Assembly: GCA_020698575.1 (NCBI GenBank)
Contig: CM036245.1
Span: 6,612,173 to 6,676,172 of the forward strand
Source of the DNA: Bostrychus sinensis
Lineage: Eukaryota > Chordata > Actinopteri > Gobiiformes > Eleotridae
Reading direction: 5' to 3'
DNA: 64,000 bases
Position numbers and translations under genes: made by a program. The notes below the pieces were generated by a model. The model made no database searches and was not told the origin of the DNA. It was given only the letters and a program-made list of their open reading frames with translations. This document shows positions 33,227-43,987 of this stretch, one piece after another (position 1 is the first letter of the stretch; each line of letters begins with the position of its first letter).

Positions 33227-34357
33227 ACTTGGCTTAGACTCTTGTTTTCTCCTCCTTGTATCTGCACAAAGGTTTCCTCTGCCTTTTGGTCGCTCTGCCA
33301 TGAAAAGAAATAACGCCATTGTTGGCTTGTAGTCATGGCTAACCAAAACGTGTTCTGTTCCTGCAATACCCGAGGCTTCAGGAACACCAGGTCAGTGCTC
33401 CCATTCTTACAAGACTGTTGTTTTTTTTTGCCAGGATACACCAAAGGGAGGGGTGGGGAAGCTTTATTAACTCTCCACCAACACATTTAGCCATCGTGCT
33501 AAAAACACACTAAAACTTTGTAATTAAGGTAAAAAAAAGTCACCTTGTTAACCTTTAAAGTTCAATTGTTTAAGATGTAGGGAGGTAAAATCTTTCTAAG
33601 ACTACAAGATGTTGCAGATTATCAAGTTAATGAAATCCGGCATTGTTGACCAAATGTAATTGAACTGAAAAGGGCCCTATGGTTTACTAATGTTCGGAGG
33701 TGTCAGATTTAGGGCACTCGAGTGAGCAAAGTAACCACAAGAGCAAAATTGTGAGGTTGGTTAAGCAGCTAAGTAGCGGAAAAATGTCCGGGTTATTGTG
33801 ATTGTGAATGAATAAACTCTGTGTCTCCTATTTCCAATGCATCTGGCAGAAATAAGCGTTGTGGGTAATTTCCAAGATTTCATTAAGTCCAGTATCACTT
33901 ACAACACAGAGAGGCGTCCAGAAATCACCTGACAAGTATAAACACGGGGCTTGAAGTTTACGTGACCAAATCGTAGCCCAGTGTAAGCTTCCTGTTTAAC
34001 CATGCGTGTCTGTTTGTGGCCGATTTTCTTCTTCTTCTTCCTCTGATGTGTAGTTGCTGCAGACGAGATGTCACTTCACCACAGCCTCAATGGAAACTAC
34101 ACCTTTGGTCCAAACAGAACAACAATGTAATCTTTGGAAACAAGAGTGACGTGACCTGCAGTTAAGGGCTAAAGATGTCAAACAAAATCAGCATACGGCA
34201 CTGATTAACTGTGATTTTTTGTAATGTTAAGAATTGCTAGTTAATTCTTTCATAACAGACATAGACTGTATATAATGCATGAATAAAACGCTGATGTACA
34301 AGGCGTAGTGAGAGCAGCAATATTGTATGGTTTAGACAGGAGGCAGGTAGCAGAGCT
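33227..34357. other. Intron 7 interval, partly single-copy in appearance
   Basis: The stretch 33790-34140 (ccaatgcatctggcagaaat, aagatttcattaagtccagt) is balanced and not visibly repetitive. It is a weak candidate for conserved non-coding sequence. Confidence 0.35.
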
Positions 34358-34756
34358 TAAAGGGGCTTTTTTTTAGGCTTTTGGAAAAAAAAATGGACAC
34401 CTTTGCCTTAGGCTTCCATGTTTTAGAACTTAAAATAACATGTATGGAAAAAGTCTTCTTCTGGGGAGCTGTTTCTTGGATTAGGTGTCATCCTCTGCTG
34501 ACAATGGTGTGGAATGGACAGAGCATAAAATGGCTATTTACCACAGCTATTAGCAACATGTGAAACAAATGAGCTGACTGGTTTGTAGTGACGGAGGTTT
34601 AAGGCTGAAATGATCAGAATGAGTCCGGTGACGGTGTCTGGGCTTTAGAAACGCACAGGAGCACTTCCTGGTTTCATGTTTCTACGTAGAGCCGTGAGAC
34701 CTGAGCGCATTCTCCAGGTATGTTTTTGAGGAGGAAACAGCATTATAACATGGTTA
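34358..34756 (-). mobile_element. TTAA-type MITE family, copy B (inverted)
   Basis: Starts at ttaaaggggctttt (TTAA 34357-34360) and runs through ggtgtcatcctctgctgaca, gtttaaggctgaaatgatca and gaatgagtccggtgacggtg to gaggaggaaacagcattata and the ttaa at 34753. The CTCF-like motif is degraded in this copy, and a deletion removes the middle of the gagctgaaaacgct block. Confidence 0.8.
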
Positions 34757-35040
34757 ACTCTTTCACTGCCAATGACGGGCATGTTCTGTCATTCATGACA
34801 TCACGCTTCACCGCCAATGACGATTATTTCCGTCAATTCGTGTTTTCCGGATATGGGGGTTGTTGTGCACTTAGTACAGTACAAGCTACATGAAAATCAA
34901 GCTACGAAGAAGCTTCTGGCAACAGGACAGAATGCAGCATCATACAAAAAAGTTTTACAAAAATGCGTTTTTCTCAGCTTTTTGTATGAAAATTTATTTT
35001 TTTTGTTAAAACTACCATACGTCAACTGAATGACTTAGAA
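34757..35040. repeat. 'cactgccaatgacgggc' dispersed repeat
   Basis: The segment ctttcactgccaatgacggg followed by tcattcatgacatcacgctt and caccgccaatgacgattatt is a widely dispersed fish repeat phrase, with an internal near-duplication (ccaatgacg twice). Class unknown. Confidence 0.5.
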
Positions 35041-35220
35041 TACAATGCTTATTTTTAAATTAAAGTACAATCCCTCTTCTTTCTTTTGGTATTCAAACTT
35101 TGAATAAAACAAGAGCACAACATTTTCTGTGGGACAGCAAAGAAAAAAAGCCGAATGGGGACCTATAAGATGTTTCAGTTCTAGATTAGAAATGAGTCCA
35201 TCAGAGGGACAGCTCATGTG

Positions 35221-35425
35221 AGATGTTTTGGAGAAAGTCAGATTATCCAGATTGAGATGGTTTGGAGATGTACAGAGGAGGGATAGTGGGTAGAAGAACG
35301 CTGAGGTTAGAGCATGAGGCCTAGAGGAAGACCAAAAAGGAGATTTATGGACTCGAAGTTAGTTGGTGTGAGAGAAGAGGATGCAGAAGGAGTTTACCTA
35401 ACACGTGCATGGCTGTGGAGGGTGG
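35221..35425 (+). pseudogene. Non-LTR retrotransposon ORF2 C-terminal remnant
   Basis: In three frames the sequence reads EKVRLSRLRWFGDVQRRDSG, then (G)RRTLRLE, then PRGRPKRRFMDSKLVGVREE and DAEGVY. This is the LRWFGHVxRRD...GRxMLxxELPGxRxRGRPKxRFMD...LVGVxEEDA pattern found at the C-terminus of fish LINE endonuclease/RT proteins. Stops and frameshifts show it is dead; it is flanked by ordinary intron. Confidence 0.75.
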
Positions 35426-35749
35426 GAAGAAAAGGGGGAACCTAGTGTAACAAGAGCAGGACATGCACACTCCACTCAGAGATCCTGTGTCAAACCGGCC
35501 TGAGAACTGCACATACAACCTCTCTGCTCTGAGACAGGACGTTAGAAATCTCCATCTATATTATAAGTAACAGATGCTCAAATAATATGTCTATTCTATC
35601 AAAATGCAATGTACCACAGTGTATTGTAAAAGCTTGAAAATAGAGAATAAAAGTGCTTAAACGATGCATGAATCTGACCTCGGTGAAAGTGTAGCGTATC
35701 TGCATCATAAGCTGCTTAATCACAGAGTAATACAATAATGGCAAAGGTC

Positions 35750-36120
35750 ATTAAATACATGGTCGCAGGCACATTTCCTCTCCTCCGCTGCTAACAACAC
35801 GTTTTTATATATCCGAAAGCTATTGTTGCCCCGAGCCCTGGTGTTACAGTGCACTTTACCGACAGCTTCTCCTCTCCGACCGGATGTGTCCAGCCTACAA
35901 AGTGTATTAAATGGAAATCGTCAGGCTTTTGTTTAAATCGAGCCGCCAGATTAAGAGGATTTGAGAGAAGTGATGCTTTTTATCCAGCCTTCCTCACCGT
36001 GTCATTATGAGCCTGCCATGTGCTCGCGCCATATCCCCCGCCAGTGCAGTGCTTATATCTGTTATATGAGTATAGCCAAGGTTTATTTTGGCTAAAGTCG
36101 ATGCTGTTTGTGAGGTAAGA
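35750..36120. promoter_or_regulatory. Candidate conserved non-coding block in intron 7
   Basis: Balanced, non-repetitive sequence (attaaatggaaatcgtcagg, gagccgccagattaagagga, cagccttcctcaccgtgtca, ccaaggtttattttggctaa) without coding frames. In other vertebrates the BCAS3 introns host non-coding conserved elements linked to TBX2/TBX4. Whether this block is one of them is inference only. Confidence 0.3.
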
Positions 36121-37048
36121 CTTTCACAGTGGTTTGGACAGTTTGCTAGATTGTGAACTCGTGTCTACCTGGCTCTCTGGGGCTCGGCTTGATTTATTGT
36201 TACATGAGTCAAGATATTGAGTTTGTCTTTGGTCCAAGAAGTGAATCTTACAGGAATTATTGATGAAGCCACGAACAACAGACCTTTAGAGCTGAGCTAT
36301 GCTTTTGTGACAACTTTGAAGGAAACTTAAGTGTACATGTTTTCTCCATCTAAGTTACAGATTACTGAATAGCACAAAGAAATTAATAAAACTATATAAG
36401 AGACTTGTATTAAAGAATCTCTTCAACTCTGAATCTCTGAGTCTCTTGTCTCCACATTAAGAAGATTGTACATTTTTGTGACACAAATTCTTACTTTATT
36501 AAAGTGGAGGAACCAAAATGGATTTACATGGAGAGGACATAGGAAGCATATCTTAGGGGACATTACCTAGAAAAAAACAAATGGAAAGAATACCATGGAC
36601 AGAATTTTTACATTTTAAGTACATTTTAAAAACAGAGAAAACATATTTGCAAAATAGTGCAGATGGTCAGTGGTATTGTATTTCTTTTAGACATGAGTCT
36701 AAAAGACTTCATACCTTATACATCAGACTCTTGGATGAATGGGCCGACAAAGGGCTAATAACATAAATAATGTAGACTCATTTGAAATGATAACTTCCTA
36801 AAATAAGCAGGTGCAGAAAATTCCTTTTTTAATGTTAGTTATTGAACAAAGGAGGCAATGTTGAACAATAACTCAACGTGCTATATTTGCAAATATATTG
36901 CAATAAAAAGGAGATTGTACATTCTGTAAAATTCAGATTTGACTGCTTCAAATTTTTATTTTTTTTTTTTACTGAAAATCAAGGCTAAGTCTTTTTCAGC
37001 TGTTCCCTTTTGAGAGTCTGTGTTATTTACAAAGTGAACCAAATGAAA
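36121..37048. other. Intron 7 interval, nothing firm
   Basis: AT-rich. A 61-codon frame at 36581-36766 does not resemble any protein I know and has no promoter or splice support. Confidence 0.5.
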
Positions 37049-37052
37049 TTTA

Positions 37053-37352
37053 AAGGTCCTCTGTTCCGCTAAATCGACTTTTTAGAGCTTTTAACTTAGT
37101 GTTGTTTCCACCTCAAAAACAGACATGGAGTAGCATTTTGGGTCATTCACGTGTGTTTGAGTAATCCTGTGGGCTGATGCCATATCTTTAGCAAGAGCTG
37201 AAAGCGCTCGGTCTCACAGCTCTACGTAGACACGTGAAATCAGGAAGTGCTCCTGCGCGTTTCTAAAGCCCATGCACCGTCACTGCTGTATTAAACCTGA
37301 AATACTAATGCAAAGGAGTCCATTTCAAAAAGCCTAAAGCATAATATGACCC
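37053..37352 (+). mobile_element. TTAA-type MITE family, copy C (internally deleted)
   Basis: Begins after TTAA (37049-37052) with aggtcctctgttccgc. It carries cctcaaaaacagacatggag, gtgtgtttgagtaatcctgt and tctcacagctctacgtagac, then skips the CTCF-motif half and ends with tttcaaaaagcctaaagcat and aatatgacccc. It shows what an uninterrupted right end looks like, useful for reading copy E. Confidence 0.8.
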
Positions 37353-38228
37353 CAAATCGCATGCATCTGCTAGAGTCTACTTCAGTTATAAACTTTAGTA
37401 ATTGACAAATAAAAATAATACTACTGACTTTTTCCATTGTGCCTGGATAATTAACTCTTTTATTTTTCATAAGATCTGCCCAAACTAAGAACTTTTTACA
37501 GTGCACAGATGTATTTGTGGAATGTGCTTCTAGCTTGTTTCACTCTCTCTCTTTATGCATATCACTACTGCACAATTACACAATCACAAAAAGACCCGCA
37601 AAAGTGTTTATTTAATACAGATCTTCAGTTCTTGTGTAAATGTATGTTCTCTGATTGCACGTTGAGGAAACCTCTCTTCCTCCATTTCCTGGTCCGGCCC
37701 CCACACACCTCCCTCCCTCTCACTGCACAGAGGCTCCGGCTTCGCTCCAGCGTTTATTTTGACTCGCAGCTCTGTTTTATGTCTGTCGAAAATGGGTTCT
37801 GCCTCGCCAGTTTTCCTCCGTTCAGAGTAGGAAGTCCGATTAGAGTCGGTAGTGCTGGAAGTGGAGTGTGTAAACAGAGCAGACAGCCTGAGTGATTGGT
37901 AATGACTTTTCAAACCTACACCACAAACCCTCTCCCCAAACAGGGCCTCTCCGGTCAAAGCAATTAATACTTTATTTTATTAGAGGTTAAACTCTCACTT
38001 TTTCACTTACATTAAAGGCAATAAAGCAGAGGTGTTGTAATTCAGCTCAGATTTTTGGTTAGGAGCCCATAATAGTATTTTAATCAGGTTTCTCATGTTG
38101 GATACAGTAGAGGAAAGTAACTATGGACCTTTAATAAGTACATGATCTAAAACCTACTTGTAAAGAAGTAAAATTAGGTCAAGAAAAAATTGCTTTGAAG
38201 TTTTTTTTCCCCAGTGGCTAAGTGAGTA
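37353..38228. other. Intron 7 interval with a GC-balanced block at 37670-37960
   Basis: The block (tcctggtccggcccccacac, gaggctccggcttcgctcca) has open frames of 116-128 codons on both strands, but none resembles a protein. It may be conserved non-coding sequence. It shows no repeat signature that I recognise. Confidence 0.35.
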
Positions 38229-38257
38229 CCGTATTTTCTGGACTATAAGTCGCTCCA

Positions 38258-38792
38258 CAGCAACCTGTAGCTCGGGAGCTACCAGTAGCTCTCAACCACT
38301 TTCCAAGTAGCTCCCCAAAGCTTTTATGAATTCTACATAATCTTATTAAAATAATAAATAAAGCTTTATTAATTTAATTTATCACTTGACTATTGGCAAA
38401 CCAACTTGTGTATGCATCCAAACAAATTCATAGGTGCCTGCCTTTGCACACAAAATCATTATTTTAAGATTAGGTGTTAGAGATTTGTTTCAAAGTAAAG
38501 AGGGAGAACTAAATAGTTTTGTTGTTTTAATGTGAAATGTGAGTTGCAGATACCAACATTTTGTAAATGTTGGTGAAGGCAAAATACATTTTCTTTGGGT
38601 TGAAAGTGTCAGCCCCGTGACTGGCCACTGTCCAGGATGTACCCCTCCTAACGCTCCAGTGCCCATGACCCTTAGATGGAACAAGTGGAAGAAGATGAAT
38701 GAATTAATGTTACAAAGCAGCATTTTCTGAGCTCTCTTCCGTTTTCATTTTATAAAAGTAGCTCTCAGGGGAAAAAAGGTTGGAGACCCCTG
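38258..38792. mobile_element. Nested TIR element with 5-bp duplication ctcca
   Basis: Ends are cagcaacctgtagctcggga and, inverted, caggggtctccaacc, with a degraded inverted match. The flanks ctcca (38253-38257) and ctcca (38793-38797) collapse to the uninterrupted sequence cgctccagagtataag, which is what copy 1 of the host element shows. This defines the insertion exactly. The interior includes a 'gtgactggccactgtccagg' fragment. Confidence 0.8.
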
Positions 38793-38989
38793 CTCCAGAG
38801 TATAAGTCGCACTAGCCAAAAAATGCATAATGAAAAAGAAAAAAACATATATAAGTCGCACTGGATTATAAGTTGCATTTTTTGGGGAAAATTTATTTTA
38901 CAAAATCCAACAACAAGAACAGACATTTCATCTTGAAAAGCAAGTTATAGTAATAAGATAGAGAACAACTGGCTGAATAGGTGTGTGGT

Positions 38990-39043
38990 AACAGCCAATC
39001 ATCTTGCAGTATCTTCGAAGATACTGCAAGATGATTGGCTGTT
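38990..39043. repeat. 54-bp perfect palindrome without spacer
   Basis: The left arm (27 nt, 38990-39016, beginning aacagccaatc) is the exact reverse complement of the right arm (39017-39043, ending gattggctgtt). The centre is ttcgaa. Flanking bases break the symmetry. It lies inside the interrupted pogo-like copy 2. Confidence 0.97.
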
Positions 39044-39360
39044 TCAATTGTATTCTGTGTGCACCTGGATACTCTTATTTGAGTGGCTATATAAGCAAGT
39101 CATAAAGTACATTGTAAACACTCTGAGGAAGGCTGCGGGCCAAAACGCGTTAGCATTTACTTTTCCTGATGTAGCCAGATAATAAAACTGAACCGATGTG
39201 AGTATTTCTGTCCTGAAATTATTTTTGTGATCTGGATGTGCTACCCTTTTACAAAATTGTATTGATTTTCCACATTTGGGTTCAGCACTCAGTATACGTC
39301 ACACCTCTAGCCAGACTATGAAAAAAAGTGTGTCTTATAGTCCGGAAAATACGGTAGTAC

Positions 39361-39667
39361 CAGGGTTCCTGTGGGGCATTAAAAGTCATTAATTGATTTA
39401 GCAAACATTAAGGCCTTAAATGGCATTAAAAAACAATAAATTTGATTCCAACAGGCATTAGAATTTTAAAATAGTTTTGAAGTAAAATTGCCTTCAGCTG
39501 CACCAAATTACCCAAACACTTCAATGGTGCTTTATGAACTATATCTTACAGTACTTGCAAATACATTTTGACAATTTAAGTTGCCGGGATTTTATGTTTG
39601 TGGCATTAAAAATGTTAAAAATGCCATTAAAAAGCATAAAAGACTGCTGACACCTGCAGGAACCCTG
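39361..39667. mobile_element. TIR element 'cagggttcctg', 5-bp duplication agtac
   Basis: Ends cagggttcctgtggg and, inverted, cagggttcctgcagg. They are flanked by agtac (39356-39360 and 39668-39672). It sits only 6 bp from the end of pogo copy 2. The interior is gcattaaaa-rich, resembling the 'ggccttaaa' repeats elsewhere. 307 bp, non-coding. Confidence 0.85.
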
Positions 39668-39672
39668 AGTAC

Positions 39673-39999
39673 ACACTTGCCTTACAATCAGCTGGTCCTG
39701 GGCTGTTTTGGGGACAGAAGGTGGCAGTGTTTTTGGGTTTGGGTTGTGCAACAAAACTAGTCTTTCGAACTTAAGGAAACTCTTTCTACTCTTTCTGTAC
39801 TTTTACCCAGGTACAAATTTTAGCTCCGTGCTGGCATAGTTTTTCATTCTCTGGCTTTGGTGTGAAAGGTCATGGGTTTGAATCTTCCCAAGGTTGCTGA
39901 AATCTCCTTTCATAATTTTGCCCATATGAAATGTTTTGTTTAAATGTAAATTTTCTTTATTTATTTTTTTTATTTTATTTATTTTTTTGCTTTTAGTGA
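39673..39999. other. Intron 7 interval, nothing firm
   Basis: A short stretch with T-rich runs near 39960-39990. The segment ggtcatgggtttgaatcttc (39870) looks like a SINE B box but has no recognisable body around it. Confidence 0.45.
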
Positions 40000-40139
40000 C
40001 CATATAGTATAATGTTTTCACCTCTAAAACAGAACTGGAGTAGTATTTTGTTTTATTCTCACATGTTTGAGTAATCCTGTGAGCTGTAAACTATTTCAAA
40101 AAGCCTGAGGAAAACATAATATAGGACTTTTAACCTTTT
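40000..40139 (+). mobile_element. TTAA-type MITE family, copy G (heavily deleted)
   Basis: Retains cacctctaaaacagaactgg, cacatgtttgagtaatcctg, then jumps to ctatttcaaaaagcctgagg and cataatataggacttttaac. Both ends are present, so the internal deletion produced a roughly 130-bp derivative. Confidence 0.7.
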
Positions 40140-40754
40140 TTACCAAATTACCCATCCAAAAGATTTACTGTGGCAACCCCTGTATGAAAAGGGAGCAGCC
40201 AAAAGAGTCAGCAGCTCAAGTATTATTGTGTTGAGTACTTTTATTTCTAGGAAGGCAGTTTTGCTTGTGTCCCTCCACCTCAGGTTGAATACCACTGCAA
40301 ATACAAAATGTCTCCAGTCAAATCATTCATAAAATTGACTTTAGGTTTTTGTGCAGAGGGATGAAAACTCCACGAGGCTTGGTTCATCTTCTGATTGTCT
40401 TCTATGATAGATTAAACAATTATATTTTCAATTACATTTTTGTCTGTTGATGTCTGTCATTTGGCATGTTACCTATGCCACCGAGGCTTTTGTCAGTGTT
40501 GGTTCAGAGTCAGTGCTATTGCGAGATAGGGTGAAAGATACTAAAGCCATAAGCGTTTTTAAGGAGCAAATGATTAGTTTTAGGGGCTTCTTCAGCATTG
40601 TGCGATACAAGGGCATTATTGTTGATGGATAGAGCATTTTATCCTTGAATTAGAAGATCTCCAGTTTTAGTCCAGGTCTGTGCACTAAAACGTTGTTATT
40701 GCGAGATAAGCCCAGTGCCTTTGCAGAGGTCTGCACACCAAGTTTCTTCTGGTT
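40140..40754. other. Intron 7 interval, nothing firm
   Basis: No recognised repeat. A 61-codon frame at 40447-40632 is not protein-like to me. Confidence 0.45.
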
Positions 40755-40784
40755 AGGGCTGGGTACCATAAACAATACCTTTGT

Positions 40785-41120
40785 TGTGTGTTGCGGAGAA
40801 CAGGAGGGACGGACCCAAAAATGCGGACAAAAACAGGCTTTAATGATACAAGTACGACGAAGACATAAACCAAACCAGACAGAACTCGACATCCAACACA
40901 AACTAAAAATGAACCGACAAACACCTGGGGAGGACACAGGACATAAATACACGAGGGAATCAGACACAGGTGAAACACATTAAGGCGGGGCAGGCAATCA
41001 CACAAGCGGGAAACACAAGAGGCAGGAAGTAAACCAGAAAACATGGGAAACAGACAGGGAATACTAAATAAGACAAGGGAAACAAATACAGAAAACTAGA
41101 CAAAGACACAAGACATAACA
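40785..41120. mobile_element. Nested insertion with 8-bp duplication acctttgt/acctttat
   Basis: It interrupts ggtaccataaacaatacc / tttatggtattg of the host element. The body is A-rich (gacggacccaaaaatgcgga, caaaaacaggctttaatgat, cacctggggaggacacagg, gaatcagacacaggtgaaac), a common teleost repeat type. The outer bases tgtg...taaca do not form clear inverted repeats, so its class is open. Confidence 0.65.
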
Positions 41121-41422
41121 ACCTTTATGGTATTGAAAGAAAAGTAACAATACTACTGGTATCAAAAAAATAATTTTTATTTGATACCAAGTTTCAGTAC
41201 CAAGTGGGACCTTTACTGTTCCTTTGCATGAATCAGATAAATAACACAGAATAAATCCTACAAACTACTGGTTTTAAGAATTTTGCTCCAAAAATTGGTC
41301 TTTTATTCATGATTATTGTGTTTTATGGTTGTAGAATTAGAACACCATAGGTATCAGAAACCGTATCGCTCAGGTACGCCCCAGTCCCCACATCCCCTCA
41401 CACACCAATTTATACAGGCCCA

Positions 41423-41480
41423 CAAACACACGCACGCACACGCACGCACGCACACACGCACACACACACACACACACACA
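41423..41480. repeat. (CA)n/(CGCA)n microsatellite
   Basis: cacacacgcacgcacacgca followed by a pure run of ca at 41459-41480. Confidence 0.92.
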
Positions 41481-41799
41481 TTAAAAGACCAACGTCAGGC
41501 TAACATTATTCAATAAATCTGAATGGTACCCAGCCCTACTTCTGGATCTTAAACACTAAATTAATAAAAACTGCCTGCATTCAAAACATCTTTACACTTG
41601 TACATTTCCTATCAATCTCTGTTTCCCTTTTGTGCTGACATAGAATCAAAGTACCTTTATTGTGGTAAAAGCTGCATATATGCATTCAATAAGTATATAG
41701 TCTAAGAAATACCATTACCACATAAAGATCTTCATCTGGAGATAAAACACAGTTAATGCTAATGTCTCCAACAAATACGGCATCTGTCTCTCAACTTTC

Positions 41800-42290
41800 T
41801 TTATTACGTTATCTTACTCAATCCCTTATGTATGGGAGATATAAGCGGTCTTTATATCCATTTGAGCTCCGAGATGTCAGGCCTGAAGAGCGAACGTGAC
41901 CAGATGTTTCTTGTGTCAAGTGCTTCCACTTAAGTCGGACAGAAAATTGGCATGCGCCGCTAAAATGGCTAAAATTGGATCTAATGCAAGCTACGGTTTA
42001 GGTAATGAATATTAATATCCACTTTACTGCCGTCAAAAGGAAGTGGGAGAACGCTGGATTTATGGACGCCACATACACAAAGTCCCCGGCCGGTTTTCAA
42101 AGAGGATATGTGTTACCACTGTTAAAGCCATACAGCGGGATTGTGAATTTAAAAGGGTTATCCTATACTTTTATTACTGTAAGGCAGTTCTGCAGTCTAA
42201 AGCTTACAGACCGAGTCAAAGATGGTTGGGAACTGAGAGAGTCAAGAACAGCTGCTGAATTGTGTAAAGAGACGCCACATTGTATTTCTT
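41800..42290. promoter_or_regulatory. Candidate conserved non-coding block in intron 7
   Basis: Non-repetitive, balanced sequence, for example gggagatataagcggtcttt, tgcgccgctaaaatggctaa, gtaatgaatattaatatcca and cgctggatttatggacgcca. Overlapping 71- and 95-codon frames have no recognisable homology. It contains several AT-rich homeodomain-type sites. The regulatory role is inferred from the locus, not proven. Confidence 0.3.
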
Positions 42291-42542
42291 AAAACAGAAT
42301 TTAGATTTTGGAACTGTTGTTTATTTTTTGGACTTGATCTCATTTAGAGTAACAGATTAAGTGCTGTTGACATGCATAGGTGGACGAACTACTCTGTACT
42401 CAGGTGAAACTATTGCTACTTCAAAAATATTATTATTTTAATTTACTATTTTGTCCTTTTTTGCTATTATAACTGCTACTATTATGGAGTTCAACTGTGA
42501 CCACCCGGAAGTAAAATTCCCATTCATACTTAATTCATTCAT

Positions 42543-43172
<630 letters not shown>

Positions 43173-43987
43173 GGGTCAAACTCTGGACCTTCTGGCTGCA
43201 AGGAAGTGTGTTAACCACCAATACCTCCATGCACCTGTGATAAATTTGTATACCTGGCCATTTTGTGAAGTGTTTTAGGCCGAAGCACCGAAATCTCATA
43301 GTCTAGTCTAGTTTTCTTTACTCTGTTCATCAACATCTAGATTTTTTTTTTAAGTATTTGTTTTCTGCTATCAAGTGCACATAAAAACCATGCTTTGCGC
43401 TCCCAAACCGTGTTCCCTTTAGACTCATACCCCCGCTCTAATGTTAAAGCCTGTGTGTGGACAGAGACAGCGGCTGAACTTTTTACCCTCATTATGTTGT
43501 TCTAATGCCTGCAGCTCCTTCCAGACCCACTCCTCTCTGATGTGGTCCGCGTTTGTTGTGTGTGAGGGGGCTGTGTTTGAGCAGAGAACAAGGACCAAAA
43601 CATAAAAACAACAGACCTCACTGGGAAAGTATGGCGCTTTAAGTCTGTAGTGTATGTTTTAAAGAGTGCTTTAGGGCTGCGGGGAGCGCTTTCTCACTGC
43701 ACAACATTCTTTGGAGTAACAATGAATACAAATTATTACCTATTTGCAGAGGTGGAAGAAGTAAATCTGTACCCAAGACAAAGTACTGCTACTACAAGTC
43801 ATTATAAGTCAAGATGACATAAAATCACCCAGCAAAATTCTTGAAAAAGTGGTTGAAAAGGCTGTAGGAGCAGAATGGCAGCCATGTCTTTATCAGTCTG
43901 CCCCAGGGCAGCTGTGACTGAGGAGTGAATGAATAATGCACCCAGCTATAAAGCGACTTAGAGTTTCTAGACAAGTGCTGTAAGACT
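43173..43987. other. Intron 7 interval, nothing firm
   Basis: Mixed sequence. The segment ggtcaaactctggaccttct resembles a SINE B box, but no body follows. The part at 43560-43720 is unremarkable. Confidence 0.45.

Larger units (their letters stand above)
38229..39354 (-). mobile_element. pogo/Tigger-like element, copy 2, inverted and interrupted
   Basis: Ends are ccgtattttctggactataa and, inverted, ccgtattttccggactataa, with TA on both sides (38227-38228, 39355-39356). Internal sequence at 38800-38985 (agcactagccaaaaaatgca-type, caagttatagtaataagata) and at the right (catagtctggctagaggtgt inverted) matches copy 1 in reverse orientation. It is interrupted by an insertion at 38258-38792 and by unrelated sequence containing a palindrome from 38990. 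The transposase tail seen in copy 1 is missing. Confidence 0.75.
40755..41537. mobile_element. hAT-like element with agggctgggtacca ends
   Basis: The left end agggctgggtacca and right end tggtacccagccct are perfect inverted repeats. The flanks cttctggt and cttctgga suggest an 8-bp duplication. Internally there are 'tgataccaagtttcagtacc' runs and a (CA)n-type microsatellite (41429-41480). It contains a further nested insertion at 40785-41120. Confidence 0.75.

Noticed and set aside
37509..37958. 128-codon (+) and 116-codon (-) frames
   Set aside because: No recognisable domain, no splice-site or promoter support; opposite-strand frames overlap, as expected from GC-balanced non-coding sequence.
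40650..41044. Overlapping 96-119-codon frames on both strands
   Set aside because: They fall on the nested A-rich repeat inside the agggctggg element and have no protein similarity.
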